Below are positions 18,343 to 27,631 of a DNA stretch of 64,000 nucleotides, piece after piece. A program made the translations under genes and the position numbers. The stretch is from Chryseobacterium lathyri (GTDB taxonomy: Bacteria; Bacteroidota; Bacteroidia; Flavobacteriales; Weeksellaceae): assembly GCF_003290185.1 (NCBI RefSeq), contig NZ_QNFY01000003.1:1-64000 (forward strand), read 5' to 3'. How positions within the stretch are numbered: the stretch's first letter is position 1; each line of letters opens with the position of its first letter. The notes beneath the pieces were generated by a model. It did no database searches. It was given only the letters and a program-made list of their open reading frames with translations, and had not been told where the DNA came from.

Positions 18343-19026
18343 AAGCTTCTTTCATGCGGATTCAGTTGAAAATTACTTTGCCTGCCGGGTTTATTTTCTA
18401 ATTGTAAGGGTGATGATTTGTAATGTTTTAATTGGGTATTTCGTTGCAGGATATTGTCTGCATGATGGCAGGTAGAAACCGATTATCACAATATTTTTTA
18501 TCAGATTACATTATTCTTATGGTCCTGTGCTCATAAACGGGAGAAAAAAAGACTCCAAAAAACAATAATATTGGTATTCCGTGCTGCATTTAAATGTTTT
18601 TGTTGTTCACAAAGGCCCTTAAATATTGCTTATCAGTATTATATGGTTAGTAATGTCAAACTTATGTGAAATAAAATTGAATTGTGTTGTATTTTTTTTT
18701 ATTTTCATTGCTATAAACTAATGCCGTAAAAATATTAATCATCAAATTAAAATTTATGAAAATTTTTCTTGCAATAAAGTTAGGGAACTGATCTCTTCCT
18801 GCTTCTAATACTTACACGAACCCATACAGAAATATAACAGGTAAGCTCAATATAAATTAGTTTATTTGGTATCAGCCTCTTAATTTGTCTTAAGTACAAC
18901 TATTTGTGGATAGGTTGGGATTTATGTTTACACTAATTTATTTGCCCCGTTATCAATGATCAATTTTAAACTACTTATACCTATAAATAGTATCCTTATG
19001 TGAAAAAACAGTAAAATAATAAAACC
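18343..19026. other. 684-bp gap between the PKS operon and the terpene synthase array
   Basis: No open reading frame or RNA gene is supported here. The stretch is A/T-rich, with runs of T near 18690-18705. It separates the PKS operon from the terpene synthase genes and should contain the promoter of the latter. Confidence 0.4.
18915..18944 (+). promoter_or_regulatory. Candidate promoter of the terpene synthase array
   Basis: TTG at 18915-18917 and TTTATTTG at 18937-18944 are 19 bases apart. They resemble the Bacteroidota -33 TTG / -7 TAnnTTTG promoter with one mismatch in the -7 box. Transcription would begin near 18951, about 75 nt before the first terpene synthase. This is a consensus match only. 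Confidence 0.35.
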
Positions 19027-20025
19027 ATGAACACACTTGAACTCTTAAACAAACAATTTAATTATCCCTTCCCGACATTAAAGAACCCTCATGCAGACCA
19101 GCTGCAGGAAATTACCGAAAACCAATGGATAGATGGCGAATATCTGTGGCTTTATGAACAGAACCCTGACCTCCGCAAAAAATACAAAAAAACTAAAACT
19201 GCACATATTGCTGCCCAATGGTTTCCCACAGCATCGCTTGAACGTTTCAAACCTATCTGCAGACTGATGTTGTGGACGCTTTATAATGACGATCTGTACG
19301 AGGAAAGCACATCTGGAGATATTAAAAAAATCCATATCCAGTCCGTTGCAGTTCTCAATGGTGAGTTAAGCGCTGAAGAAGCAACAATACCATTAGGATC
19401 TATGCTGGCTTCATTAAGGCAGGAACTGTTGCAGTTTATCCCTCAGGAATCAATCGTCCGGTTTACAAAGATGATCAGCAGATACTTTACCGGACTGGAA
19501 ACTGAACTTCAATACAAGGAGAAAAAAATGTTTCCGACCATAGAAGAATGCATTGCTTTAAGGGAAGATTCTATCTGCCTGTATCCTTTTTTACAGCTTA
19601 CAGAGGTAGAAACAGGAATCATTCTTCCGCCGGAGATCCATGAGCATCCGGTCATCCGCCGCCTGCAGACTCTGGCCTGTCATCTGGTGACTTATTTCAA
19701 CGAAGTACAGTCTGTAGTGAAAGATGAAGCAACCGACAGTGTTTATTACAATATTGTTAAAGTGATCCAGCACGAACGCCAGATCTCACTGGAAGATGCC
19801 TGCCTTGAAGATCTGCGCCTGCACAATGAAGACCTGAAAGAATTTGTAACCCTTCAGTCTTCTTTGCCTGACTTCGGTATCTGGCAGGATGCAGTTGTCA
19901 ATTGGGTACATTATATGAGCATGGTCCTAAGCGGTTGGAAAAATATTTCTACAAAACTTGGCCGTTACAATGCACTGGAATTTCCGGATGTAAAGGAACT
20001 GAAAGAAAGGCTAAATCAAATATAA
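19027..20025 (+). CDS. Class I terpene synthase, paralogue 1
   Basis: A 332-residue bacterial class I terpene cyclase (terpene synthase family 2 type). The metal-binding motif is DDLYE (Asp88, Asp89, Glu92). The second Mg site is an NSE-like triad, NEVQSVVKD, where the usual Glu is Asp followed by Glu. A late Arg-Tyr pair (GRY) matches the C-terminal RY motif of bacterial sesquiterpene cyclases. It would ionise a prenyl diphosphate, probably farnesyl or geranyl diphosphate, and cyclise it. It heads an array of four related genes in one orientation. No prenyltransferase or P450 lies next to it, so the substrate chain length cannot be read from context. Confidence 0.8.
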   Translation: MNTLELLNKQFNYPFPTLKNPHADQLQEITENQWIDGEYLWLYEQNPDLRKKYKKTKTAHIAAQWFPTASLERFKPICRLMLWTLYNDDLYEESTSGDIKKIHIQSVAVLNGELSAEEATIPLGSMLASLRQELLQFIPQESIVRFTKMISRYFTGLETELQYKEKKMFPTIEECIALREDSICLYPFLQLTEVETGIILPPEIHEHPVIRRLQTLACHLVTYFNEVQSVVKDEATDSVYYNIVKVIQHERQISLEDACLEDLRLHNEDLKEFVTLQSSLPDFGIWQDAVVNWVHYMSMVLSGWKNISTKLGRYNALEFPDVKELKERLNQI

Positions 20026-20053
20026 TATTAATAAGCATCTTAAATAATCCAAT

Positions 20054-21069
20054 ATGAACAGTTACCAAAACCCATTGTCGCTGGGGTATTACCCATTCCC
20101 TGAGACTTCTATTCCTGCTCATGTCGAACGGCTGAAAGAAGATGCAGAGGGCTGGCTCGACAATGATTACATATTTTTAACAGCGTCCGAACGAAGATTA
20201 TACAAAATTGCCAATTTAGCCTATACAACAATAAGGATGCTGCCCAATGAAAATACAAGCTATGAACGTATGAAACCTGCCGTTAGGTGGATGGTAGCAG
20301 TCACTGTGAGTGACGATTATTATGAGCTAAGTACAAGGGAAGAGATAAAGCATGCAGCAGAACGGGTAAGATCAATATTATTGGGAGCGGATCCACTTCC
20401 TGATGAAATGGCTTTCTTTCACCAATACGCTATTATGCGTGATGAATACCGAGCTTTTATGCCCAATGAATGGATGGAGCGCATGGCCAAGGACATGTAT
20501 GAATATCTTCTTTTTGGAATAAGAGAAATGACAGCATATACGGCAACTGGCACACGTCCCAATTTGGCTGTTTATTCTATTATTCGGGAATTTGACGTAG
20601 CAGTGATCCCCTTTATGAATTTTGTGGAATGTGAAATAGGATTTACACTTCCGAAGCATGTTGTCGATCATCCTGTAATACAGAGGATACGGTCACTTAT
20701 GGGGAAAATTATAGGTTTTCAGAATGACTTTTATTCTTTAGAAAAAGAATCAGTAAGGGGTACAAGCAAAGTTCCCTGTGATTTATAAGGGTAATGGAAG
20801 ATGAATACGGACTAACTTTTGGCGAAGCCTGTAAAGAAGCCCTACGTTTTCATGATGCGTGTGTGACAGAGTTTGTTGCCTTGCAATCAGCTCTTCCAGA
20901 TTTTGGGAGTATAAATAAAGATATTGAAAACTATGCCCTACACATGGGAATTGGAATACAAGGCTTAAATACCTGGTATCATTTGGACACATTACGTTAT
21001 AAACCGGATGGCTACAGGGATATTGAAAAAAGAGACAGTATTCTCCCTGAAAATAAAATTTTTCTATAA
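20054..21069 (+). pseudogene. Class I terpene synthase, paralogue 2, frameshifted
   Basis: The first reading frame (20054-20788, 244 codons) carries DDYYE (Asp87, Asp88, Glu91) and an intact NDFYSLEKE triad, then stops. The rest of the enzyme continues in another frame from about 20785 to 21069 and includes EDEYGLTF and the C-terminal LRY motif. Adding one base after the TTA codon at about 20784 restores DLVRVMEDEY. This aligns without gaps with NIVKVIQHER of paralogue 1 and NLVFVLQQEY of paralogue 3. A single-base deletion therefore explains the break. Either the gene is recently inactivated or there is a sequence error. All catalytic motifs are otherwise present. Confidence 0.8.
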
Positions 21070-21090
21070 TGACAAACAACAATAAACAAT

Positions 21091-22092
21091 ATGAAACCGG
21101 AAGAATATAATTCAAAAGATTATCTGCCACGTGGCCATTATCCTTGGCCCGACCTTATCAATCCAAATGCAGAACAGATGGGTAAAGATATGGACGGATG
21201 GATTGATAATGATTACACTTTCCTGACCGAAAAACAACGCACAACATACAAGAAAATGAGGCTGCACATGTGCACTGCGCGTATGTGGCCGGACTTAACC
21301 TATGAACAGAGTATTCCCTGTAACAGGTTTATGCTTCAGTACGTGGCTCTTGATGATCAGGTGGAGCATTCGTCCCTGGAGGAAATCCAACAGTTACGGA
21401 TTCGTTGTGTAGACATTCTCAAGGGTGCCCAACCAAAGGAGGACGAAAATGCTCTCTACCAACATATGGCGTTAATAAGGGACGAATTCCGCGCTTTGAT
21501 GCCCGACCTATGGGTGGAGCGTTTTATTTATTACTTTTATCAGTCATTCAGATATGGGATTGAACTGGAGTACCCTTATAAAATAGCAGAGCGTCCACCG
21601 TCACTTACGCTTTTCAAAACCATTCGTGAATATTCTGTTCTTATGCGTCCCTATCTGATCTTAGGTGAGATTGAATCAGGTCTTGTACTTCCTGAACATA
21701 TTTTTGAGCATGTTGTCGTTCAAAAAATGATATCTCATATGACCCTGGTTGTTGCATGGCAAAATGATATTCATTCTCTGCCAAAAGAAATGGCGAAGGG
21801 TACAGAGGTTTTTAACCTGGTTTTTGTATTACAGCAGGAATATAATCTTTCATTGGAGGATGCCTGCGCACAGGCATTCGGCATCCATAATGAAGAATTG
21901 GCAAAAGTACTTGCCTTACATGCTGAGTACCGCGAGTTTGGTGAATATCAGGAGCACGTAGACAAGTTCGTTTATTATGCAGGAGTTGGACTTCAGGGAG
22001 TGAATTCTTTTTATCTGGAAACTGAAAGATACCAGCATGGAGGAGTAGGTTTTGCCTGGCCGGAAATTAGTAATGATGTGAAAACTATTTAA
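21091..22092 (+). CDS. Class I terpene synthase, paralogue 3
   Basis: A 333-residue terpene cyclase with DDQVE (Asp88, Asp89, Glu92), a canonical NDIHSLPKE metal triad and a late ERY motif. The N-terminus keeps the shared YPWPDLINPNAEQM pattern of the array, which corresponds to the P...NP.A segment of bacterial cyclases. It begins 21 nt after the frameshifted copy and is followed closely by paralogue 4, so the array is probably one transcript. The product is unknown. Confidence 0.8.
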   Translation: MKPEEYNSKDYLPRGHYPWPDLINPNAEQMGKDMDGWIDNDYTFLTEKQRTTYKKMRLHMCTARMWPDLTYEQSIPCNRFMLQYVALDDQVEHSSLEEIQQLRIRCVDILKGAQPKEDENALYQHMALIRDEFRALMPDLWVERFIYYFYQSFRYGIELEYPYKIAERPPSLTLFKTIREYSVLMRPYLILGEIESGLVLPEHIFEHVVVQKMISHMTLVVAWQNDIHSLPKEMAKGTEVFNLVFVLQQEYNLSLEDACAQAFGIHNEELAKVLALHAEYREFGEYQEHVDKFVYYAGVGLQGVNSFYLETERYQHGGVGFAWPEISNDVKTI

Positions 22093-22112
22093 AATTGATA
22101 AAAAATAAACCC

Positions 22113-23138
22113 ATGAGAGAAGATTTAGTTGTTCCTAAATGCCGCTACCCATGGCCCACCGTTACCAGCCCAATTGCCAATGCCTTTGATGACGAAGAAA
22201 AAATATGGTATGACCATGATTATACTTTTATTTCTGAAGAAGGAATAAAAAGATGCAAACCCCAGTTCCTGTCCCGAGTAGCTACCTATATGAATCCTAC
22301 CTGTGACAGCATAGAACGGATGCGCCCTTGTGCTAGGTTAATGATCTACATCACACTATTTGATGACTATTTCGGAATGACTCCCGCAAAAGAACTGAAA
22401 GCGATGGCAGAAAGGGTATATGAAGTCATGATGGGAGATGATCCTCTTCCGGATGAAATTGGTATTCTCCGGCAAATGGCAAAAGCACGAAAAGAGTGGG
22501 AAACATTTATGCCTCGTTTCTGGATAGACAGGGTGGCTATCAATTTTTATGAATTCATCATCTACGGAATGATCGAGGAAATCCCTTTCAAACAGGCCGA
22601 GAAAAGAATCTATCCGTTACTTCCGCATTATCTCAGCTTTAGAAAATATTCAATCGGGATGTGGCCGTATGGTGATCTGATAGATCCTGCAACGAATTCT
22701 CCATTGCCGGTTTTTATCTATAATCACCCTATTGTACAGCGTTGCAGAGAGCTGCTCTCCCTGATTATTGTGATCCAGAATGATTTTGCTTCTCTGAAAA
22801 AAGAACTTGAAATAGAAAGTGAAAGTCTGAATATTATTTTCATTTTAAGCCATCAGTATAACCTTACCTATCAGGAGGCCTGTACTGAAGCGATGAGACT
22901 GCACGATGCCTATGGTCAGGAATTGGATGATCTGCACAAGTCACTCCCGGATTTTGGAGCTTTTCAACAACAGGCATACGATCATATTTACCATATTAAG
23001 CTACAGATAAGCGGATGTGCCAACTGGTATTATAACTCCGGAACCAACCGGTATGAACCGAAAGGATTTATTGTGCCACAATATGGAAGAGAAGGAGATG
23101 ACATTCTTATCCCACACAGTATTTTTGTACAGAAATAG
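22113..23138 (+). CDS. Class I terpene synthase, paralogue 4 (variant aspartate motif)
   Basis: About 341 residues from the ATG at 22113; a TTG start at 22095 would add six residues but is less likely. The protein keeps an NDFASLKKE triad and a late NRY motif. Its first metal motif reads DDYFG, so the acidic residue normally at the fifth position (D or E) is Gly. Many class I cyclases tolerate variation at this position, so it may still be active, possibly with changed specificity. It is the last gene of the array and is followed by a clear terminator. Confidence 0.78.
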   Translation: MREDLVVPKCRYPWPTVTSPIANAFDDEEKIWYDHDYTFISEEGIKRCKPQFLSRVATYMNPTCDSIERMRPCARLMIYITLFDDYFGMTPAKELKAMAERVYEVMMGDDPLPDEIGILRQMAKARKEWETFMPRFWIDRVAINFYEFIIYGMIEEIPFKQAEKRIYPLLPHYLSFRKYSIGMWPYGDLIDPATNSPLPVFIYNHPIVQRCRELLSLIIVIQNDFASLKKELEIESESLNIIFILSHQYNLTYQEACTEAMRLHDAYGQELDDLHKSLPDFGAFQQQAYDHIYHIKLQISGCANWYYNSGTNRYEPKGFIVPQYGREGDDILIPHSIFVQK

Positions 23139-23165
23139 CTGCAAATAGAATACTGTTGAAGTAAT

Positions 23166-23208
23166 AAAAAAACAGCAAAGATGAAATTTTTTGCTGTTTT
23201 TTTATTTT
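23166..23208 (+). terminator. Intrinsic terminator after the terpene synthase array
   Basis: An AAAACAGCAAA arm pairs with TTTGCTGTTTT and is followed by a T-rich run. It lies 27 nt after the stop codon of paralogue 4. Confidence 0.75.
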
Positions 23209-23322
23209 TCGAAAAATATACTTTTTTTCAAGCAGTAGATCACTAAAGCTGAAAATCCACACTACAGGAATAAACATAATATTTTTAAAATCTTATCTTC
23301 GTATTCTTAATAACTTGATGAT

Positions 23323-23868
23323 ATGAAAAAAATAATATTACTGGCCTCAGCCACATTTGTGCTGAACTCCTGCGTTGTAAGAACCGCTGCAAAAGTAGTG
23401 ACAGGAGCTGCGACCATAGGCTACAAAGCTGTAAAAGGAACCGTGAATGGCATCAGCTGGGCAGTAAGCAAAGCCAAAGGAAAAATAGATGAAGACCGTG
23501 TGGATGGAACCTGGAAAATTGTAGGGGTTTATAAAGGCTCGTTTGAAGACTTTTCAAAAGATCAGAATCCGGAAAGTTCATTTACGTCAGATTGTACGGA
23601 AGGTTTTGACCAGATTATTTTCAAGGCTAAAAAATCCAAATTCAAACCGGTACATTGCAGTTCGGGAGAAGAAGATTGGGTAAAATATTCTATGGAATTC
23701 GGAAAAAATCCTTTAACTAAAGAAAAAGAAAACTATATAGAATACAATTCCAATAATTATATTTCAGTAATTGATGTCAACAACAAAACCATGGTGCTGG
23801 AAGGAAACCTGATGCCTAAACTGGCATTTTCAGGCGCTAAATTGTACCTATTGGAAAAAGTAAAATAA
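23323..23868 (+). CDS. Hypothetical lipoprotein
   Basis: A 181-residue predicted lipoprotein with a short signal peptide and lipobox VLNSC (Cys17). The mature part begins with an Ala/Gly/Lys-rich, possibly amphipathic stretch (about 20-60). A compact domain with VDGTWKIVGVYKG and two later cysteines follows. The WKIVG opening resembles lipocalin-like or copper-resistance-type beta domains, but I cannot assign a family. It stands alone between the terpene array terminator and a repeat element. Confidence 0.65.
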   Translation: MKKIILLASATFVLNSCVVRTAAKVVTGAATIGYKAVKGTVNGISWAVSKAKGKIDEDRVDGTWKIVGVYKGSFEDFSKDQNPESSFTSDCTEGFDQIIFKAKKSKFKPVHCSSGEEDWVKYSMEFGKNPLTKEKENYIEYNSNNYISVIDVNNKTMVLEGNLMPKLAFSGAKLYLLEKVK

Positions 23869-23900
23869 TGGCTCTCTTTTTATTGTGGTAACCTGTTTAT

Positions 23901-24101
23901 CGGCTTAGGAAGCTGTAGCGTTAAAAAAATTAAAAATTGATCCGTTAAAAAATTCCCACTGTCTGAGTGCGGCCCGAATATAGAACTGAAAAAGTAATCT
24001 TGAATCTGCACGAGTTTTGGGGATTTTAGGAGCAAATTTTAATTTTTAGCGGAAGATTCCAGCCTTGAATTTTTGGTTCTTTTGTTTCAAGACAAAAGAA
24101 C
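23901..24101 (+). repeat. 200-bp hairpin repeat, copy A
   Basis: The first of five copies in the window, starting 33 nt after the lipoprotein stop codon. The arms at about 23915-23955 and 24015-24055 are inverted repeats that can fold into a long imperfect hairpin. The apical helix is GTGCGG paired with CTGCAC (one wobble). The 3' end carries a perfect 10-bp hairpin, GTTCTTTTGT / ACAAAAGAAC. No coding potential is seen. Confidence 0.85.
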
Positions 24102-24261
24102 TTATAAAATGGATTGATAATTGGTTTAATGTTTTATCTATTTATAAAAACAGATTGTCCGTCTAAACTTAAACGTAAATCATAATACTTTAACAAACAT
24201 TGTGGCGTACCCTCAATAAATTTTTGTTCTTTTGCAAAAAGTTTAATTTTAACAGTATTAC

Positions 24262-25404
24262 ATGTCAAAGTTCGATGAGATCCGGTTTTTTGATGACAGT
24301 GAAGTGAATGAAGCATTACTTGGAATTGCCCGTGATCCTATGATGAACGCGCTGATGAGTTTTACTTTTCCTGATACGGATAAGAAAATATGGAGAGAGC
24401 AGTTTAAAAACATTCACTCTGTAAGTGATTTTCAGCACAATTTTATTGCCTATACCATTCATCAGATCCTTGCGAAAAGTTCCGAGGGTCTTACCACTTC
24501 AGGATTCGATAAGCTGGATAAGCAGACGCCGTATCTTTTCATTTCGAACCATAGAGATATTGTTTTAGATACTTCACTCATCAACCTGGTTCTTTTGGAG
24601 AAAGGCCTTATCATGACGGCTTCAGCGATAGGCGATAATCTTGTTCAGAAAACTTTTTTACATGACCTGGCCAAACTGAACCGTAATTTTCTCGTTCAGA
24701 GAGGATTGCCGCTTCGTGAGCAGCTGAAGAGTTCCCAGATCATGTCGGAATATATTAAAGAACTTTTACATAAAGAAAACCGTTCCGTCTGGATTGCCCA
24801 GCGCGAAGGCCGTACAAAAGACGGAAATGATGTTACCCAGCAGGGCGTTTTAAAAATGCTTGCTATGGCTGCAGAAGATATGCCATTGGCAGATTATTTT
24901 AAAACCCTGAAAATCGTTCCCGTATCTATTTCCTACGAATATGATCCTACAGATTCCTTAAAAATGCCGCAGCTTTTGGCCAGGCACAGAGATGAGGAGT
25001 ATGTTAAAGGTAAAGATGAGGATTTTATGACCATGCTCAGTGGAGTTTTAGGTCAGAAAAAACGGATTCACCTGCATGCAGGCAACGTTCTTGATACTGA
25101 GCTGGATGATATTGCGGCCAATTTTGAAAATAAAAATAAGCAGCTGCAGGCAATTGCTCAGATTATTGATGATTCAATCATTCAGAACTATAGGCTTTGG
25201 CCAACCAAATTTATAGCTTACGACCTGCTTCACAATACCGATACTTATGCTGATCAATATACAGAACAGGAAAAACAGCTGTTTGTGCGCAGACTTGAAA
25301 TGCGTATAGACCCTTCTGATGCCATTTCCAAAGAGTTTTTTCTTACCATGTATGCGAACCCTCTGATTAATAAAATGAAATATGAGAACAACTCATTAAT
25401 GTAA
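24262..25404 (+). CDS. Glycerolipid acyltransferase (PlsB/LPLAT-like)
   Basis: A 380-residue member of the glycerol-3-phosphate/1-acylglycerol-3-phosphate acyltransferase superfamily. Motif I is ISNHRDIVLD (His97, Asp103), spaced one residue longer than the textbook HX4D. Asp99 also lies close by. Block III is REGRTKDGND near residue 182. Such enzymes transfer acyl chains in phospholipid synthesis. The protein has no signal peptide and only weak hydrophobicity, so it probably associates with the membrane surface. It stands alone between two copies of the hairpin repeat. Confidence 0.75.
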   Translation: MSKFDEIRFFDDSEVNEALLGIARDPMMNALMSFTFPDTDKKIWREQFKNIHSVSDFQHNFIAYTIHQILAKSSEGLTTSGFDKLDKQTPYLFISNHRDIVLDTSLINLVLLEKGLIMTASAIGDNLVQKTFLHDLAKLNRNFLVQRGLPLREQLKSSQIMSEYIKELLHKENRSVWIAQREGRTKDGNDVTQQGVLKMLAMAAEDMPLADYFKTLKIVPVSISYEYDPTDSLKMPQLLARHRDEEYVKGKDEDFMTMLSGVLGQKKRIHLHAGNVLDTELDDIAANFENKNKQLQAIAQIIDDSIIQNYRLWPTKFIAYDLLHNTDTYADQYTEQEKQLFVRRLEMRIDPSDAISKEFFLTMYANPLINKMKYENNSLM

Positions 25405-25430
25405 GTATTGCTGAAGAGTTATTCGAATAT

Positions 25431-25631
25431 CGGTCTAGGAAGCTGGAGCGTTAAGAAAATTAAAATTTTATCCGTTAAAAATTTCCACTGTTTGAGTGCG
25501 GGATCGTCAACTGAAACGAAGCAGAAACACTCTCTCCGCACGAGTTTGGAAATTTTAGGATCAAGTTTTAATTTTTAGTGAAAGTTTCCAGCCTTGAATT
25601 TTTGGTTCATTTTGTTTCAAGACAAAAGAAC
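25431..25631 (+). repeat. 200-bp hairpin repeat, copy B
   Basis: The second copy, 27 nt after the acyltransferase stop codon and in the same orientation as copy A. One stem helix reads AAATTTCCA paired with TGGAAATTT, where copies C and D have AATTCCCA paired with TGGGAATT, so both arms changed together. It ends with the same ACAAAAGAAC hairpin arm. Confidence 0.85.
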
Positions 25632-25761
25632 AAAGACAGAAAGATAATGCACTATTTTTATTTAGTATCCTTAACTACTTTTAAATTTAAAATTTTCCTA
25701 AAAAAGCATGAGTAACGCTTGGGCTATTCATATCTTAACGGCTGATTAAAAACTAAAAAGC

Positions 25762-26256
25762 ATGAAACTATTTCAACATGAGTATTTTCCACACATAACA
25801 GGCGATAGGGTATCATTACGACAGATTAAGGATGCAGACCTTGATGATCTTATCGAAATCTCATTTTATGATGCTATCCGGGCGGAAACTGTTCAGCAGG
25901 CAGCAGAAATGCAGGCAAAGATCAATCAGGATTATCTGGATGGAAATTCTATTCACTGGGGCATCGTGGACAATGAAACTCATAAAATTGTTGGGACCTG
26001 TGGGTATTACCGGGGATTGGATAAAGGAGAAGGTGAGCTGGGCTGTGTTTTATTGCCACAATATTACGGCAAAGGATATATGACTGCCGGAATGACGCTG
26101 GCCATTGATTTCGGACTGCATACATTAGGGCTGAAGCGTATATGGGCAGCAACAGATCAGCATAACGGCCCTGCAATTAAACTGCTGGAACGGCTTAATT
26201 TTGTGAAAACAGCAGATTTAAATGATGGTGAAATCGAGTATGAACTAGGAAAATAA
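25762..26256 (+). CDS. GNAT family N-acetyltransferase (RimJ/RimL type)
   Basis: A 164-residue GNAT acetyltransferase. It opens with the RimJ/L-type pattern GDRVSLRQIKDADLDDL. The acetyl-CoA pyrophosphate loop region is LLPQYYGKGYMTAG, followed by the C-terminal pattern HNGPAIKLLERLNF. Members acetylate protein N-termini, amino-sugars or small molecules, and the substrate here cannot be told. It lies 138 nt upstream of egtD on the same strand but shows no clear link to ergothioneine synthesis. Confidence 0.78.
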   Translation: MKLFQHEYFPHITGDRVSLRQIKDADLDDLIEISFYDAIRAETVQQAAEMQAKINQDYLDGNSIHWGIVDNETHKIVGTCGYYRGLDKGEGELGCVLLPQYYGKGYMTAGMTLAIDFGLHTLGLKRIWAATDQHNGPAIKLLERLNFVKTADLNDGEIEYELGK

Positions 26257-26393
26257 GCTCAGAGCAGACGATCAGTTACATCAATTAAGCAGATATTTAT
26301 GTTAATGAAACGATAGAAAATATTTTTTTGTAAATTCAATGTTGAGGCGGCAAGATAGTTGTAGTGAACTAACAACCACACAAATTAAAACAT

Positions 26394-27377
26394 ATGAATT
26401 TACAAATAAACCCATGCCCAAAGGTTGAAAATCATCATGTTGACAGTTTTCGTCCGGATGTTCTGGAAGGCTTGAAAAACAGTCCCAAAAGATTATCTTC
26501 AAAATACTTTTACGATAAAGAAGGAGACCGGCTTTTCCAGGAAATCATGGCTATGCCTGAATATTACCTCACCCAGTGTGAGCTCGACATCTTCAAAAAT
26601 AAAACAACTGATCTGGCCCATCTTATTATCCCTGAAAATGAGCCATTCGATTTGATCGAACTGGGAGCTGGAGATGCCATGAAGTCCACATTTTTATTGA
26701 AGCATCTGGTGGAACAGGGAACTCAGTTCACCTATATGCCTATTGATATCTCAGGCAACATCCTTTCCATATTAAAAGAAAAATTGAGCCGGGAATTACC
26801 GGATTTGGAAGTACAGGCTTTGGAAGGAGAATATTTTGAAATGCTTCAGAAAGCAGCGTCACTTTCCGGCAGAAGAAAAGTTATCCTGTTTTTAGGAAGC
26901 AATATAGGCAATATGAATCCCGGGGAAGCTGAAAATTTTTGTAACAGTTTAAAGCGGAATCTGACTTCCGGCGACAGGGTATTGGTCGGTTTCGATCTCA
27001 AGAAAAATCCTCACACTATTTTAAATGCTTACAACGACCGGAAAGGTATTACGGCAGCATTTAACCTTAATTTGCTGACCCGTATCAACCGGGAACTTGA
27101 TGCCAATTTTGACTTGAAACAATTCCAGCATTATCAAACCTATGATCCCATAAGCGGAGCCTGTAAAAGCTATCTTGTAAGCCTGCAAAAACAGACCGTA
27201 AAAATAGGAAACGACAGCATTTCATTTGAAGAAAATGAACTCATTGACATGGAAATTTCACAAAAATTTTCTGAAGAAAAAATTGAAGAATTAAGAGAAA
27301 AATCGGGTTTTAAACGGATAGGAGAAATCAAAGACTCAAAAAAATGGTTTGTAGATGTCGTCTGGCAGGCAAAATAA
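26394..27377 (+). CDS. egtD: L-histidine N(alpha)-methyltransferase
   Basis: A 327-residue EgtD-family methyltransferase. It shows the family opening SPKRLSSKYFYDKEGDRLFQEI, the EYYLTQCE segment, and the SAM-binding motif IELGAGDAMKS near residue 84. EgtD uses three SAM molecules to turn histidine into hercynine, the first step of ergothioneine synthesis, in the cytoplasm. The downstream egtB supports the call. The length matches the family norm. A hairpin with a T run follows the gene, so it may be transcribed apart from egtB. Confidence 0.9.
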   Translation: MNLQINPCPKVENHHVDSFRPDVLEGLKNSPKRLSSKYFYDKEGDRLFQEIMAMPEYYLTQCELDIFKNKTTDLAHLIIPENEPFDLIELGAGDAMKSTFLLKHLVEQGTQFTYMPIDISGNILSILKEKLSRELPDLEVQALEGEYFEMLQKAASLSGRRKVILFLGSNIGNMNPGEAENFCNSLKRNLTSGDRVLVGFDLKKNPHTILNAYNDRKGITAAFNLNLLTRINRELDANFDLKQFQHYQTYDPISGACKSYLVSLQKQTVKIGNDSISFEENELIDMEISQKFSEEKIEELREKSGFKRIGEIKDSKKWFVDVVWQAK

Positions 27378-27444
27378 AGAGAAATAAGGGGACAGAATTA
27401 ATACCATGAATTCTCAAGAAGCAAATCAACAACCGTACAGTTTC

Positions 27445-27468
27445 GTCAACGACTTTGTTGACTTTTTT
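27445..27468 (+). terminator. Probable terminator after egtD
   Basis: GTCAAC (27445-27450) pairs with GTTGAC (27457-27462) and is followed by six T. The 6-bp stem is short, so read-through into egtB is possible. Confidence 0.5.
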
Positions 27469-27631
27469 GCTTATCTAAATAATATGTTTGAACTAATAAA
27501 ACTTTGCGTTAAATAAAAAGCATAATACTCCACAGATTAATCAGATCTCATAGAAACAAACGTTCTTTCAAAGAAAAATAAGAAGTATATTTATTTGAAC
27601 TTAAATTATAACCTACTAAAAACTAAAGAGC

